This document shows, in pieces, positions 53,690-64,000 of a DNA stretch of 64,000 nucleotides; the first letter of the stretch is position 1, and every line of letters starts with the position of its first letter. A program made the position numbers and the translations under genes. Source of the stretch: Hyalella azteca (lineage: Eukaryota; Arthropoda; Malacostraca; Amphipoda; Hyalellidae); the NCBI RefSeq assembly GCF_000764305.2, contig NW_025939612.1:95137-159136 (forward strand), written 5' to 3'. Below the pieces are notes generated by a model. That model was not told where the DNA came from. It did not search any database and saw only the letters and a program-made list of their open reading frames with translations.

Positions 53690-56600
53690 TGTTTGGCCCA
53701 TATTGTTGAGTCAAGATAATAGAGTATTATTTTTCAAGTTCATTCTCAGTCTGTTTGTGCATTAATTGGTGGGACTTATGTTTGTTCATTTGTGTTAATT
53801 TTATTTTTTGATGCCTCTACGCAGCAATTACTTTAATCGCATACCCATGATACAGAGCTGGTGATGGCGCTCATGTCCGGTGCTAATCATGTCTATATAA
53901 TCAGTGGGACAGTTGGTTAAAAAAATTCAATGGTTTGCCTTTAAAATTTTGCACAAAACATTTACTCACTCATCACTGGATTTTTACGTTTCCCTCTTCC
54001 ATTTTAGCCCTACGCTGCAATGATGAGATCAAGTTAATGGAAAGAATAACTCGTATCTTGAATTTATTATACGAGTTTATTATAATTTAAACTAAAGTCT
54101 GGCTTTGAAGCAATGAATTGTTAACCCGTGCCTTTCCCAGCCCGGAATAACGCGTTGTTTTTATTCGCGTTATATCGCCAGAACTCCGCAGCAACAATAA
54201 CTTTTGCTTGCAACAAAGAACAGAGTCATCATTCTCATACAATTACCGTTTATTTTGATGCGCTGTAAACGGAAAGAACATTTTAATAAGAGAAAGACGT
54301 CATGACTCGTCAAAAATTCACTTAATTTGCACTGGAGTAATTCAGCAGAAATAATATATGCGGCTTCTTTGCTCCTTGAGTTTTAAACCAATATCAATGT
54401 TGCCATAACGTAATATGCATCAGTTTGTTTAAGACACAGCCTACAAAATGTAACGTATCATTTCAGCTCATTGCTAGCTTTCTTATTCATAGTACAATTG
54501 TCAGCATTCCTTTGTTCTAACTTTAATTTTTGCATTACGATACGTGCCTCAAAACTACTAAAACTATTTAGGATTTAATCATATTAATAGATTTTTGATT
54601 GCCTTATTTTTTTTGTATGATGTAAGAAATTTATCTATGACTTACGCCTTTCAATTACCTAAATTTGTTGCTTCTATACGAATGATTAAAATTTGTGTCT
54701 GTAGACCCAATATACTATGATATTGTAAAGGATTTAAACAAGACGACTCCAATTCGACTCGGCTATTCTACCACGACTACTCCCAAACCTCAACGAAGGA
54801 AAAATGATAGTTGGATAAACAAGTATTTATTAACCAAAGACAACAAGAACAATTGTGAATAACGGAACAGCTAACTAATGAACGAGTTATAACGCTAATG
54901 GAGAACATCGGCCGAAAGGCGCACGGAACTGAGGATACTAGCAACTACGGATAATACACGTAACTAAGGACACAAAATTCTGAAGACACAGTACTGAAGT
55001 GTACTACGAGAAAATACACAGCATCAGCTCTGAGTGAACACACAATAGGTATCGGACCCGGTACGTGTTACGTGAACACTTTCGAGGTATGGACGATTTA
55101 AGTTACTAATTGTTCACTTCAAATGTTTACTTCATAGGCAAGGTGAACTGTAAACTATTTACAACTGCTGCCACACATCCCACACCTTGTGCCACCAGCC
55201 CGCTATTGGATTCAAATAGAACACTTATTTTATTCGCTAATTGTTGAGTGCTATAAATTCAATTAGAATCATTATATTAGTACTACATAACGATCATCAT
55301 ACAGCATTAACGATCGTAAAACGTGGCCGCTATCTCGTTGCACCCCGTGAGCCCGCGACTAAGTAGGTCCTTCTATAGCATTTAGCGTTACTTAGTCTAC
55401 TCTATCACAATCAATTAGAGAGCACTGACCTCCAATACTTACTCCGTGACAAACTCTACAGTCTTCGCAATGATTAATCCACTGCCTCCTCCGTCTTGAA
55501 AATTGTTCACAACAATTTTTGTTCATGACACAAGTAAAGATTCCTAGAATTATCTAATACAGAACTCTTTTCTGAATACTCACCGAAGAACTGATCATAA
55601 GTAAAATTTTCATTCGCCATTATTGTGAGTTCAATATTTCACATCCAAAAATGGTCACAAACTTTGATCCCTTAAACTGGACAAATATTGTAAATAATGG
55701 ATAGTGATAATCCATTGACAAATTTTTCAATCTACAGCACGAAAATATCGTTAGTTTATTCATAAATCGTAAGAATATCCACCCTAAAGTAATAATTGTT
55801 AACAAATTTTCGCGCTGTAAACATAGGGCTAAATTGCCGTGCAATTGAAAAAAATACTAACGCACTCGTAATGCATCCAACGATATTTCTAAGTTGAAAA
55901 GCACAAGTTTGAAGCAAAATCTGAAATTCATCATAAAAGAACTACGTGCATCATCATAAAATTCATCAGAGTACTACACAAGCGGAACTTCTTCCCCTTT
56001 GACAACCACACGAATGGCATGACAACTCATTGACAAGCTGTGCGCCAAGCCTAATCTTAAGAAATGTAATGTGTGATATATCATTAGAATGTTACAGATT
56101 ACCTTTGATCATGATGATTGAGAAAAATAACAATCATCCTAAAATATCAATCTAGTGCATGATATTCAATTTATATAAAAGCGTCGTAAATTACCAACTT
56201 TATTTTCTGGCATTCCAGGCTCCATGATAGTTTACGCGTATGGCGGTGCTTGACAACTCAATCGTTCGATGTTGTTACAGAATTGCGCACAGAGCTCATG
56301 AACAGCTTGACGGTCGGTTAATTCTTTCTATGCCTTTATTTACCTCTATAGGGTTTTTTAAGATTTTTATTAATTAGAAGCTAAGTTACAATTTCGTTAG
56401 TTTTCTTTTTATTTATTAACGCTTTCACCGTTTGGAATATATCATCATATTGGTCACTATTCTGCTTGTTCCTAACGTGCCACGAGTGCTCACGCATAGA
56501 ACTTCAAAAATAATCAGCATTCGAAGAATTCACCTCGCACGTTCAGGTGAGGAAATGAAGAATAAATTATAATGGAGGCTTAAGGATAATGAATACGAAT

Positions 56601-58198
56601 TAGTTACTACACGCGAATTAGTGATGAATAAACTTCGAACAACCATTGATGAAAGAAGAGATGCAGTGGGGCAATGAATCATTAGCGTGACAGTGCAGCA
56701 GTAGGTCGGCACTGGGCAGTGTGTAGTCAGACGTGCGGGCAGTTGCCCGGCGATGCCGTGAGCCCGTGATTGCCGTCTCGTGCGTCCGCGAAGCGTCACG
56801 TATGCATGAGTCAATTACTCATGCATTCATTTTGCGGAGTCTCGTCCTGTTTTCGATTAAATGAATCAATATCGCACCCTCTTTAATGCGCGATCTGAAA
56901 AGGCATAACTGCAAATCATACGTAATAATCGTTTAAATGTAAATATTATCAAGCGTCATGAATAAATCCCCAATATATTCAAGAAAATTGAATTCTTTGT
57001 CAATAATCCAGGCCAAAGAGAAAATTTCTTAAACTTTCGGAAATCCCAAACTAAATTAAAGAATGCTGACCCAAATATCGACATGAGCTTGGCAGCAATA
57101 CCTACATGAGAGTAACTACTGGTAAGAAGTATGAAGCTCTTGCAAATGAACCCTATACTACTCTATACTACGCTGGCTGTAGTTTACCCACTCCTCACTT
57201 ACGAGCTTCGTAATATTCGGCGGATTTAGCGCGCCACTAATTTAACGCGGGGTCGCGACGCGTGACTAGCGACTATAGTCGCCGCAAGTTAATAAGATCG
57301 TTGCTTCGCTTACGACCTTCATAATTCTTACGTCCATCGTAACATTAATGACCACCATTACTTTCATGACGATGTTAACACGACCATCATAACGCTTACA
57401 ACCACTCTTTAAGTTCGACAGGTCATTGCACCAGCGCCTTACTTCTGTGGTGCGGTGTGTTGCTAGCATCACCGAAGTCGCATGGCAAAGTTAGGCGCCT
57501 CCATGAAGCGTTGCTACGGAGCCTACGGAGTCGGAGGCTCCAGTCTCCACTCTCCAGAGTCTAGTCGCCCTGCGCACACCGCTGAATAGGTGTCGGTGTG
57601 TCTGCTAGCTTACGATTTCAGGTCGACGTTCGTCGTGACGAGGTTTGTTATAATACAGAAAAGCAAAAAAGATTCACCGATGAATTTAGTGTTTTGACGG
57701 CTAGTAGATCAAGAAATAACTACTGGGAATAAATTAGTCTTTGTGGAGTGATTTATTGTGGCAGTTTCTGTAAGCAGGCGCTCAGCATTTGATGAATGGA
57801 AATGTATTTGTACATCGATTTGAACAACAGCGGTGATGATTGAGATGAAGCCAATGCACTTTGCTTTGTTAGCTTTATAACTGAATGCGGGGAACGTGTT
57901 CGCGTTAGTCTTAACTCTTAAGTAAGCACTCAAGTTGTACCTAATGAGAGTAAAAGCTAATGTGTATTCCAACGTTTATTGAATTTATTTGCTTAGTCAA
58001 CCAACATTTGTACCTCCGCTTCTGCAACCGTATACACTATACACGTATCCGTGATACCATCAAAACGTAATGTTCGAACTAATATATAATGGAACTCAAT
58101 GCCTGTGAGCTCCTTACATCAGGGTGCTTCTGGGGTGACATATAACGAAATGAACTTGATGATATTTATTAACAATACTTGCGGAACTTCATCACATC
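53690..58198. other. Long non-coding interval between HSP70-like D and bestrophin
   Basis: AT-rich with no convincing gene. Open frames at 55620-55844, 56530-56814 and 57709-57972 have no family signature. A diverged small repeat lies at about 56215-56330. The stretch 57470-57660 is GC-richer and could hold the bestrophin promoter or 5' UTR, but I see no defined core element. Confidence 0.45.
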
Positions 58199-58276
58199 AT
58201 GGCGGTCACATACACAGCCGCGGTTGCAACCAGCAGAGGATTAGCCTTTAGGTTGCTTCTGGAAGCTCCTATTTAG
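58199..58276 (+). CDS. Bestrophin exon 1 (frame disrupted by 7 nt)
   Basis: It starts MAVTYTAAVATSRG, the conserved N-terminus of bestrophins, which are calcium-activated anion channels. The last part in a different frame reads GCFWKLLFR, again family-typical, before the donor TTTAG/GTGAGT. Between them the stretch TTAGCCTTTA (58241-58250) contains 7 extra nucleotides; removing TTAGCCT would give RGLGCFWKLL and the correct phase 2 for exon 2. As it stands, translation from this ATG ends at TAG 58274-58276 after 25 codons. Either the gene copy is damaged or this is a sequencing or assembly error. Confidence 0.82.
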   Translation: MAVTYTAAVATSRGLAFRLLLEAPI

Positions 58277-58408
58277 GTGAGTGAATTTCAATCATTTTTA
58301 ACTACAATACAGTCCGGCGTGTTAAGTATATACATGTTTTATTTGTACTGATAATAATAATCGGTCAATTTTTATTTTTTAAGAATGATATTGATTGCCT
58401 ACGAACAG

Positions 58409-58519
58409 ATGGAAGGGCAGCATCTACAAGTTGGTGTGGCAGGAGCTGATCATATACTGCCTGTGCTACACCGCCATGGTTCTCGTGTACAGACTTGCAC
58501 TTACTGAGCCACAGAAGAG
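58409..58519 (+). CDS. Bestrophin exon 2
   Basis: Bounded by ACGAACAG/A and AAGAG/GTGAGG. It reads WKGSIYKLVWQELIIYCLCY and TAMVLVYRLALTEPQKR, the first transmembrane region of bestrophins. Phase 2 at the start matches the end of exon 1 (AG plus A gives Arg), and the AG at its end is completed by the first G of exon 3. Confidence 0.93.
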
Positions 58520-58655
58520 GTGAGGAGGTAGACACCCCGCGGAGTATAAATAAGAATGTGGTGCAACATATCTCACAACCAGTGAATAAATACATGGAAG
58601 GATAAAAATATAAACAATGATGTTTGGTGGTAAAAAAAGAATTTCACATATACAG

Positions 58656-58827
58656 GACTTTCGAGGACGTGGCGCTGCATGTCGATGAGTACACCAACCT
58701 CATCCCGATGGCGTTCGTGTTGGGCTTCTACGTGAGCATCATCATGGCCCGCTGGTGGCAACAGTACCTCACCATCCCCTGGCCCAGCACAGTCGCCGTC
58801 TTTGTTTCCATCAACATACGGGGCCAG
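58656..58827 (+). CDS. Bestrophin exon 3 (channel neck)
   Basis: Acceptor TATACAG/G, donor GGCCAG/GTTAGT, ending in phase 0. It reads TFEDVALHVDEYTNLIPMAF, VLGFYVSIIMARWWQQYLTI and PWPSTVAVFVSINIRGQ. The Ile, Phe and Phe of IPMAFVLGFY correspond to the three hydrophobic neck residues of the bestrophin pore (I76, F80, F84 in human BEST1), and RWWxQY...PWP is family-diagnostic. No stops or frame changes are seen. Confidence 0.95.
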
Positions 58828-58900
58828 GTTAGTGTTAGTGATCAACATACGGGGCCAGGTTAGTGACTGTTAGTGATCAACATACGGGGCCAGGTTAGTG
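58810..58900 (+). repeat. Triplicated exon 3 / splice-donor boundary
   Basis: ATCAACATACGGGGCCAG followed by GTTAGTG occurs at 58810, 58841 and 58876, with spacings of 31 and 35 bp. Each copy keeps a potential 5' splice site. Using the second donor would add 31 nt and shift the frame; using the third would add 66 nt but includes an in-frame TAG. The first donor is the one that gives normal bestrophin. Confidence 0.92.
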
Positions 58901-59410
58901 AACGCGTAGGGTACATATGCCCGCTGCACGGCCCTCGTGGCAACTAGTGTGGTTGTGATTCCTGCCGCTCTCGACGATGACGACCTTAGCCGCTCATCAC
59001 TCAACCTTTCTCAACAACCAATAGACGACTACAACCGGAGAAATGACATCATAACCGATTGCAGCCGCTATTTTCTATTTTCTGAAATTTATAGCAATAA
59101 AATAAGTCTATTCGATGCAGTTGATTTCACCAGCGTCTCAGCATTCATTGTTAGTTTTAGATATACGGATGCCTGCAGCACTTGAGGAACCAAGCAATTC
59201 GGTTCGTTAGATTTATTGTTTGATTTCGTGAATTATTGATTACCCTGTTTAATTATTGTTGATTTATCTTAGGTCATATATTAATTCATGTAAATAGCGT
59301 ACCTTTTTTCTTGTATATTTTTCTTATGTATATTTGTCATTTTCTTTCTAGAAACCGTACGTCATGGAATGTTCGTTCTTATCCTGCCATGATGGCGCGT
59401 AATGGAATAG

Positions 59411-59846
59411 CCAAGAAAAGTTCCCAAAATACTAGACTATAAGAAAGTCCTTTACACCCATAATGAAAATCGTGGCCCTAGCAAAAGCAAAAACGTCGAC
59501 GAACACGACATTGAATCATACATGTATGTCACAGGACCCGGACTCGACGAGCCGATCCCCATCAAACAACCAAACTATTTAGGAGCTCAAGAGACATAGT
59601 AGAAACTTATATGGACCCACCTAAACTTTGGAATGCCGAAAAATTCAGAAAGTTTACGGACTGAAGCTCTCGGTGAAGGACGCCGACTCTTCGAATGTTT
59701 TTGACTACATAAAACGTGACAGACTGAAGATACACAAATCATTAATAAATATCATCCCCCACGACACCTTCACCAGTATGGACAAACACTCGACAACAAC
59801 CACCAAAAAGACGAAACACTCCACATTCAAAAACCCTTCACAATGA
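59411..59846 (+). pseudogene. Coding-like debris in bestrophin intron 3, unknown family
   Basis: A 62-codon stretch ending at TAG 59597-59599 reads KILDYKKVLYTHNENRGPSK, then DEHDIESYMYVTGPGLDEPI, and a second open frame at 59628-59846 reads MECRKIQKVYGLKLSVKD, then VFDYIKRDRLKIHKS. The composition is protein-like and polar, but I do not recognise a family. It is probably a decayed element gene inserted in the intron. Confidence 0.3.
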
Positions 59847-59938
59847 CCCCTCAGCCCCCACTAAAGACTCGAAGTTCGTTTGAATCAGACGCCACGATGA
59901 ATGCTTCGTAGAATAATAATAACGTGTGACTAATGCAG

Positions 59939-60068
59939 GATGAAGCAGCGCGCGTGATGCGGCGCACGATCATGCGCTACGTGAACCTCTCCTTCACGAT
60001 CACTTTGAGCCTCATCAGCCCCAGGATCAAGAAGCGCTTCCCCACTATGCAGCACCTCGTCGAGATGG
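59939..60068 (+). CDS. Bestrophin exon 4
   Basis: Acceptor TAATGCAG/GAT, donor GAGATGG/GTACGTG. It reads DEAARVMRRTIMRYVNLSFT, ITLSLISPRIKKRFPTMQHL and VEMG, matching bestrophin downstream of the RGQDE junction (RRTIMRYV..., KKRFP...HLVE). Phase 0 from exon 3 and phase 1 at the end. The following exons are not visible up to 64000, so the rest of the gene lies beyond the window, was lost, or was displaced by the adapter join at 60603-60641. Confidence 0.94.
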
Positions 60069-60602
60069 GTACGTGCCCCACTGTTGGGACGGGACGACTG
60101 AAATAACCCAGCATTGCCAATACCAGAATAATTTTCATACTTAACTCCGTGCGCAAGCATGCTGCAGAGCAAATTAGCCAACCTGATTACTTGCTGAAAG
60201 CCACAGGGACTAAATCCCTTCATGGATGTAAACCAGCGAGCCAATGAGCTGCAAGCCGCCAAAACAATGGTCGTAACCCACAAGCTAAACCCCAAAATAT
60301 TTCTATTCCATGCAGCCTAGCCCCTTCCCCACTTTCGATAATGAGCGCCATGCGCCACAGTGCTATCAGTACACTGTTACCTCTCCAGCCTGTCCGTTCT
60401 TCTGGAGGCTAAACCTCCACGCTTACCCCCTGCTCCCCCTCCTTTCGGTACCAGCTTGCGGAAGAATTCTAACCTAACCTAACCCTTTCGCGGAAAGGTG
60501 GAGAGAAGGGGGTAAGTGTGGAGGAAGAAGATGCTGGTGAGCGTCAGGGCTGGGCTTACGCCTGCGAAGTGGGTAAGGTGATGCGACAGTCCGGTGCGGG
60601 GC
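60069..60602. other. Bestrophin intron sequence with telomere-like CCTAA repeats
   Basis: No exon is seen. CTAACCTAACCTAACCC at 60469-60485 is three units of the arthropod telomere word (TTAGG on the minus strand); with so few units it may be chance. Confidence 0.4.
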
Positions 60603-60641
60603 CTGTCTCTTATACACATCTAGATGTGTATAAGAGACAGN
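60603..60641 (+). other. Complete mate-pair junction adapter plus N
   Basis: CTGTCTCTTATACACATCT (60603-60621) followed by its reverse complement (60622-60640) and an N at 60641. The satellite array starts immediately afterwards. The link between bestrophin and the satellite therefore rests on an artefactual join. Confidence 0.95.
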
Positions 60642-62838
60642 ATTAAACTGAGGCGTAGTGCGTCAAGTGATACTGACGCATTAAACTAAGTCGTAGTGCG
60701 TCAACTGATACTGACGCATTAAACTAAGTCGTAGTGCGTCAACTGATACTGACGCATTAAACTGAGGCGTAGTGCGTCAAGTGATACTGACGCATTAAAC
60801 TAAGTCGTAGTGCGTCAACTGATACTGACGCATTAAACTAAGTCGTAGTGCGTCAACTGATACTGACGCATTAAACTGAGGCGTAGTGCGTCAAGTGATA
60901 CTGACGCATTAAACTAAGTCGTAGTGCGTCAACTGATACTGACGCATTAAACTAAGTCGTAGTGCGTCAACTGATACTGACGCATTAAACTGAGGCGTAG
61001 TGCGTCAAGTGATACTGACGCATTAAACTAAGTCGTAGTGCGTCAACTGATACTGACGCATTAAACTAAGTCGTAGTGCGTCAACTGATACTGACGCATT
61101 AAACTGAGGCGTAGTGCGTCAAGTGATACTGACGCATTAAACTAAGTCGTAGTGCGTCAACTGATACTGACGCATTAAACTAAGTCGTAGTGCGTCAACT
61201 GATACTGACGCATTAAACTGAGGCGTAGTGCGTCAAGTGATACTGACGCATTAAACTAAGTCGTAGTGCGTCAACTGATACTGACGCATTAAACTAAGTC
61301 GTAGTGCGTCAACTGATACTGACGCATTAAACTGAGGCGTAGTGCGTCAAGTGATACTGACGCATTAAACTAAGTCGTAGTGCGTCAACTGATACTGACG
61401 CATTAAACTAAGTCGTAGTGCGTCAACTGATACTGACGCATTAAACTGAGGCGTAGTGCGTCAAGTGATACTGACGCATTAAACTAAGTCGTAGTGCGTC
61501 AACTGATACTGACGCATTAAACTAAGTCGTAGTGCGTCAACTGATACTGACGCATTAAACTGAGGCGTAGTGCGTCAAGTGATACTGACGCATTAAACTA
61601 AGTCGTAGTGCGTCAACTGATACTGACGCATTAAACTAAGTCGTAGTGCGTCAACTGATACTGACGCATTAAACTGAGGCGTAGTGCGTCAAGTGATACT
61701 GACGCATTAAACTAAGTCGTAGTGCGTCAACTGATACTGACGCATTAAACTAAGTCGTAGTGCGTCAACTGATACTGACGCATTAAACTGAGGCGTAGTG
61801 CGTCAAGTGATACTGACGCATTAAACTAAGTCGTAGTGCGTCAACTGATACTGACGCATTAAACTAAGTCGTAGTGCGTCAACTGATACTGACGCATTAA
61901 ACTGAGGCGTAGTGCGTCAAGTGATACTGACGCATTAAACTAAGTCGTAGTGCGTCAACTGATACTGACGCATTAAACTAAGTCGTAGTGCGTCAACTGA
62001 TACTGACGCATTAAACTGAGGCGTAGTGCGTCAAGTGATACTGACGCATTAAACTAAGTCGTAGTGCGTCAACTGATACTGACGCATTAAACTAAGTCGT
62101 AGTGCGTCAACTGATACTGACGCATTAAACTGAGGCGTAGTGCGTCAAGTGATACTGACGCATTAAACTAAGTCGTAGTGCGTCAACTGATACTGACGCA
62201 TTAAACTAAGTCGTAGTGCGTCAACTGATACTGACGCATTAAACTGAGGCGTAGTGCGTCAAGTGATACTGACGCATTAAACTAAGTCGTAGTGCGTCAA
62301 CTGATACTGACGCATTAAACTAAGTCGTAGTGCGTCAACTGATACTGACGCATTAAACTGAGGCGTAGTGCGTCAAGTGATACTGACGCATTAAACTAAG
62401 TCGTAGTGCGTCAACTGATACTGACGCATTAAACTAAGTCGTAGTGCGTCAACTGATACTGACGCATTAAACTGAGGCGTAGTGCGTCAAGTGATACTGA
62501 CGCATTAAACTAAGTCGTAGTGCGTCAACTGATACTGACGCATTAAACTAAGTCGTAGTGCGTCAAGTGATACTGACGCATTAAACTGAGGCGTGGTGAG
62601 TCAAGTGATACTGACGCATTAAACTAAGTCGTAATGCGTCAAGTGATACTGATGCATTAAACTAAGGCGTAGTGCGTCAAGTGATACTGATGCATTAAAC
62701 TAAGGCGTAGTGCGTCAAGTGATACTGACGCATTAAACTGAGGCGTAGTGAGTCAAGTGATACTGACTCATTAAACTAAGGCGTAGTGCGTCAAGTGATA
62801 CTGACACATTAAACTAAGGCGTAGTGCGTCAAGTGATA
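60642..62838 (+). repeat. 38-bp satellite with 114-bp A-B-B higher-order repeat
   Basis: Monomer A contains ATTAAACTGAGGCGTAGTGC and GTCAAGTGATACTGACGC; monomer B has AAGTCG for GAGGCG and CAACTG for CAAGTG. The order A-B-B repeats about 17 times to about 62560. The last seven monomers are divergent and no longer follow the order. Each monomer contains TGACGCA and its reverse complement TGCGTCA 16 bp apart. In total about 58 monomers. Confidence 0.96.
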
Positions 62839-64000
62839 TAAATTGTCGTAGTACCGTATAATCCATGCAATTTGCAGCTAAACAAACATGAGCTACATCG
62901 TAACATAATGAGTATATTCGTTCAGTAATCCATGCATGATATATACTCGTATGTATGAGCAGCACCCAGCGTCAGCAGCAGCATCCACTCCCTGATGAGC
63001 CTGAAGAGCTTCAGAAGCCACGACTGCCTGTCTGAGAACCTGGGGGGCTGAGGGAGGAGAGGGAGAAGGAGGACATGGTGACGAGAAGAAGAGGGGAGGG
63101 GAGAGTGATGTTTAATAAATTCCATAACAAATATTATTATTATTTATTTATTCCCCGTTAAGTTTAAGACTAAGTTAAGTTTAGGAGAAGACGAGATAGA
63201 GATGGTCTAATAAAATTCCTAACAAATATTATTATTTATTTATTTTCCGTCAAGTTGAAAACTAAATTTGCATGGAAGAGATAAAACTAAAGTGACAAAA
63301 TGGTGATAATCGATCGATAATCGATCCGTTAATAATCGATCAAATAACAGTTTTAAGCGGATTAAAACTAGTAAGCGTTGTTTAGATAAGGTTTTAGATT
63401 AGAAATTTTAGATTATTTCAAGATCAAGACTCAACTGAAGTTGGGCGTAAAAACTTTGAAATCGCTTCCAGACACGCGGTTGCGTCGCCCTGATCAGCAT
63501 GGAGGCGTTCAGCTGATTGAGGTGGTTGCGAAAGTAGGTTCTCATAGTACGATAAAATCTAATTACATAATTTCTAGATTGATCAAAATCTTTTTAACTA
63601 CTAGAATTTTAATACAAATTGTTCTGCGATATGCATCTTCAAATTTTTATATTAAATCTGATTTTTTTCATAACCGTCAAACGGCAACTCATGACAAATA
63701 AACATAGGTTTACCCAGTCAATGCGAAACTGATCTCTCGTTAACTTAGTCCTCGTCTTGTAACCCGCCTGTGATCCTCGTTGCCACATGTCAACCTCCTC
63801 CCGTTCTCTATTAATCTTCTACCGCCTGACATGAGTAACCGGAGCAATATTGTCACAAGCCTACTTCCCAAAAAGATACGTTCTAGTGAGCGCAAATGAC
63901 TTGCACTGATGGTTGGCGCCACGTACGACAACTTTAAAATGTTCTCTGTTGCGTACAAACGTCCTCAGGTTGCTACACTCAATAGTTTACGTATAATTTA
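62839..64000. other. Non-coding right edge
   Basis: No gene is recognised. Two similar 'aacaaatattatt...atttattt' stretches lie at 63120-63150 and 63220-63245, a cluster of ATCGAT words at 63307-63340, and from 63825 to the edge an inverted copy of 12560-12740. Confidence 0.5.
63825..64000 (-). repeat. Dispersed repeat, inverted partner of 12560-12740
   Basis: Reverse-complement match including 'cctgaggacgtttgt', 'caacagagaacattttaaag' and 'tgacatgagtaac' on the opposite strand. It is cut by the window edge. Confidence 0.8.

Noticed and set aside
56530..56814. Minus-strand open frame of 94 codons
   Set aside because: Low-complexity Ser/Leu end, no motif, no splice context, no second copy.
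60469..60485. Interstitial telomere or chromosome-end signal (CCTAA x3)
   Set aside because: Only three units; too short to separate from chance.
60642..62838. CRISPR-like regular array
   Set aside because: Directly adjacent 38-bp monomers without spacers in a eukaryotic sequence; a satellite, not CRISPR. The same applies to the 61-bp, 46-bp and 69-bp arrays.

Overview
This is eukaryotic DNA, most likely from an arthropod and possibly a crustacean. It has intron-split genes with GT/AG junctions, AT-rich non-coding DNA, bestrophin and METTL24-like (FkbM-type) exons closest to arthropod forms, many HSP70-like copies, LINE/SINE/DNA-transposon remnants and abundant minisatellites. There is no operon-like or prokaryotic organisation. 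The species call is inference only. The assembly itself shows defects: two complete 38-nt Nextera-type junction adapters, one partial adapter and three single Ns (29455, 38023, 60641), so some joins here are not biological.

Genes. (1) Four related HSP70-like loci, A (4140-4696, +), B (20599-21186, -), C (33488-37195, -) and D (48739-53681, +), all damaged. A and B are 5' fragments that stop at repeat junctions. C and D are long and carry a C-terminal extension of roughly 550-620 codons beyond the HSP70 fold. D has an upstream exon (48739-48829) that splices in frame to the HSP70 domain and encodes a signal-peptide-like leader, so the ancestral protein was probably secretory or ER-lumenal. (2) A more canonical intronless HSP70 gene, E (43234-44901, -), ends early; the rest of its lid is still readable downstream, across two in-frame stops. 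(3) A METTL24-like gene on the minus strand (exons at 13039-12926, 12386-12276 and 11886-11680). (4) The 5' half of a bestrophin chloride-channel gene on the plus strand (exons 58199-58276, 58409-58519, 58656-58827, 59939-60068), with a 7-nt frame disruption in exon 1 and a triplicated splice donor after exon 3. (5) A decayed coiled-coil/acidic-repeat gene (25640-24218, -), with a second dead copy at the left edge.

Layout. Bases 1-32150 are a mosaic of segmental duplications: 1-2007 with 25351-27705 (direct); 9261-10045 with 16476-17260 (direct, nearly identical); 9690-11745 with 22003-24043 (direct); 17262-18430 with 28085-29250 (inverted); 18890-20600 with 30250-32150 (direct). The HSP70-like copies and their 5' flanks (with a 46-bp minisatellite) belong to this mosaic. 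From 38928 to 47580, two inverted arms of about 0.9 kb enclose HSP70 E. The right end holds bestrophin followed by a 2.2-kb satellite of 38-bp monomers in a 114-bp A-B-B higher-order pattern.

Mobile DNA. A LINE 3' remnant (32340-32740) and a tRNA-derived SINE (two copies) share a 3' tail with the same small stem-loop, suggesting a LINE/SINE partnership. A ~143-bp MITE candidate has an empty site in the duplicated copy. A hAT-type terminus lies at 38920. I see no intact transposase or reverse transcriptase, no CRISPR array and no free-standing tRNA or rRNA gene.
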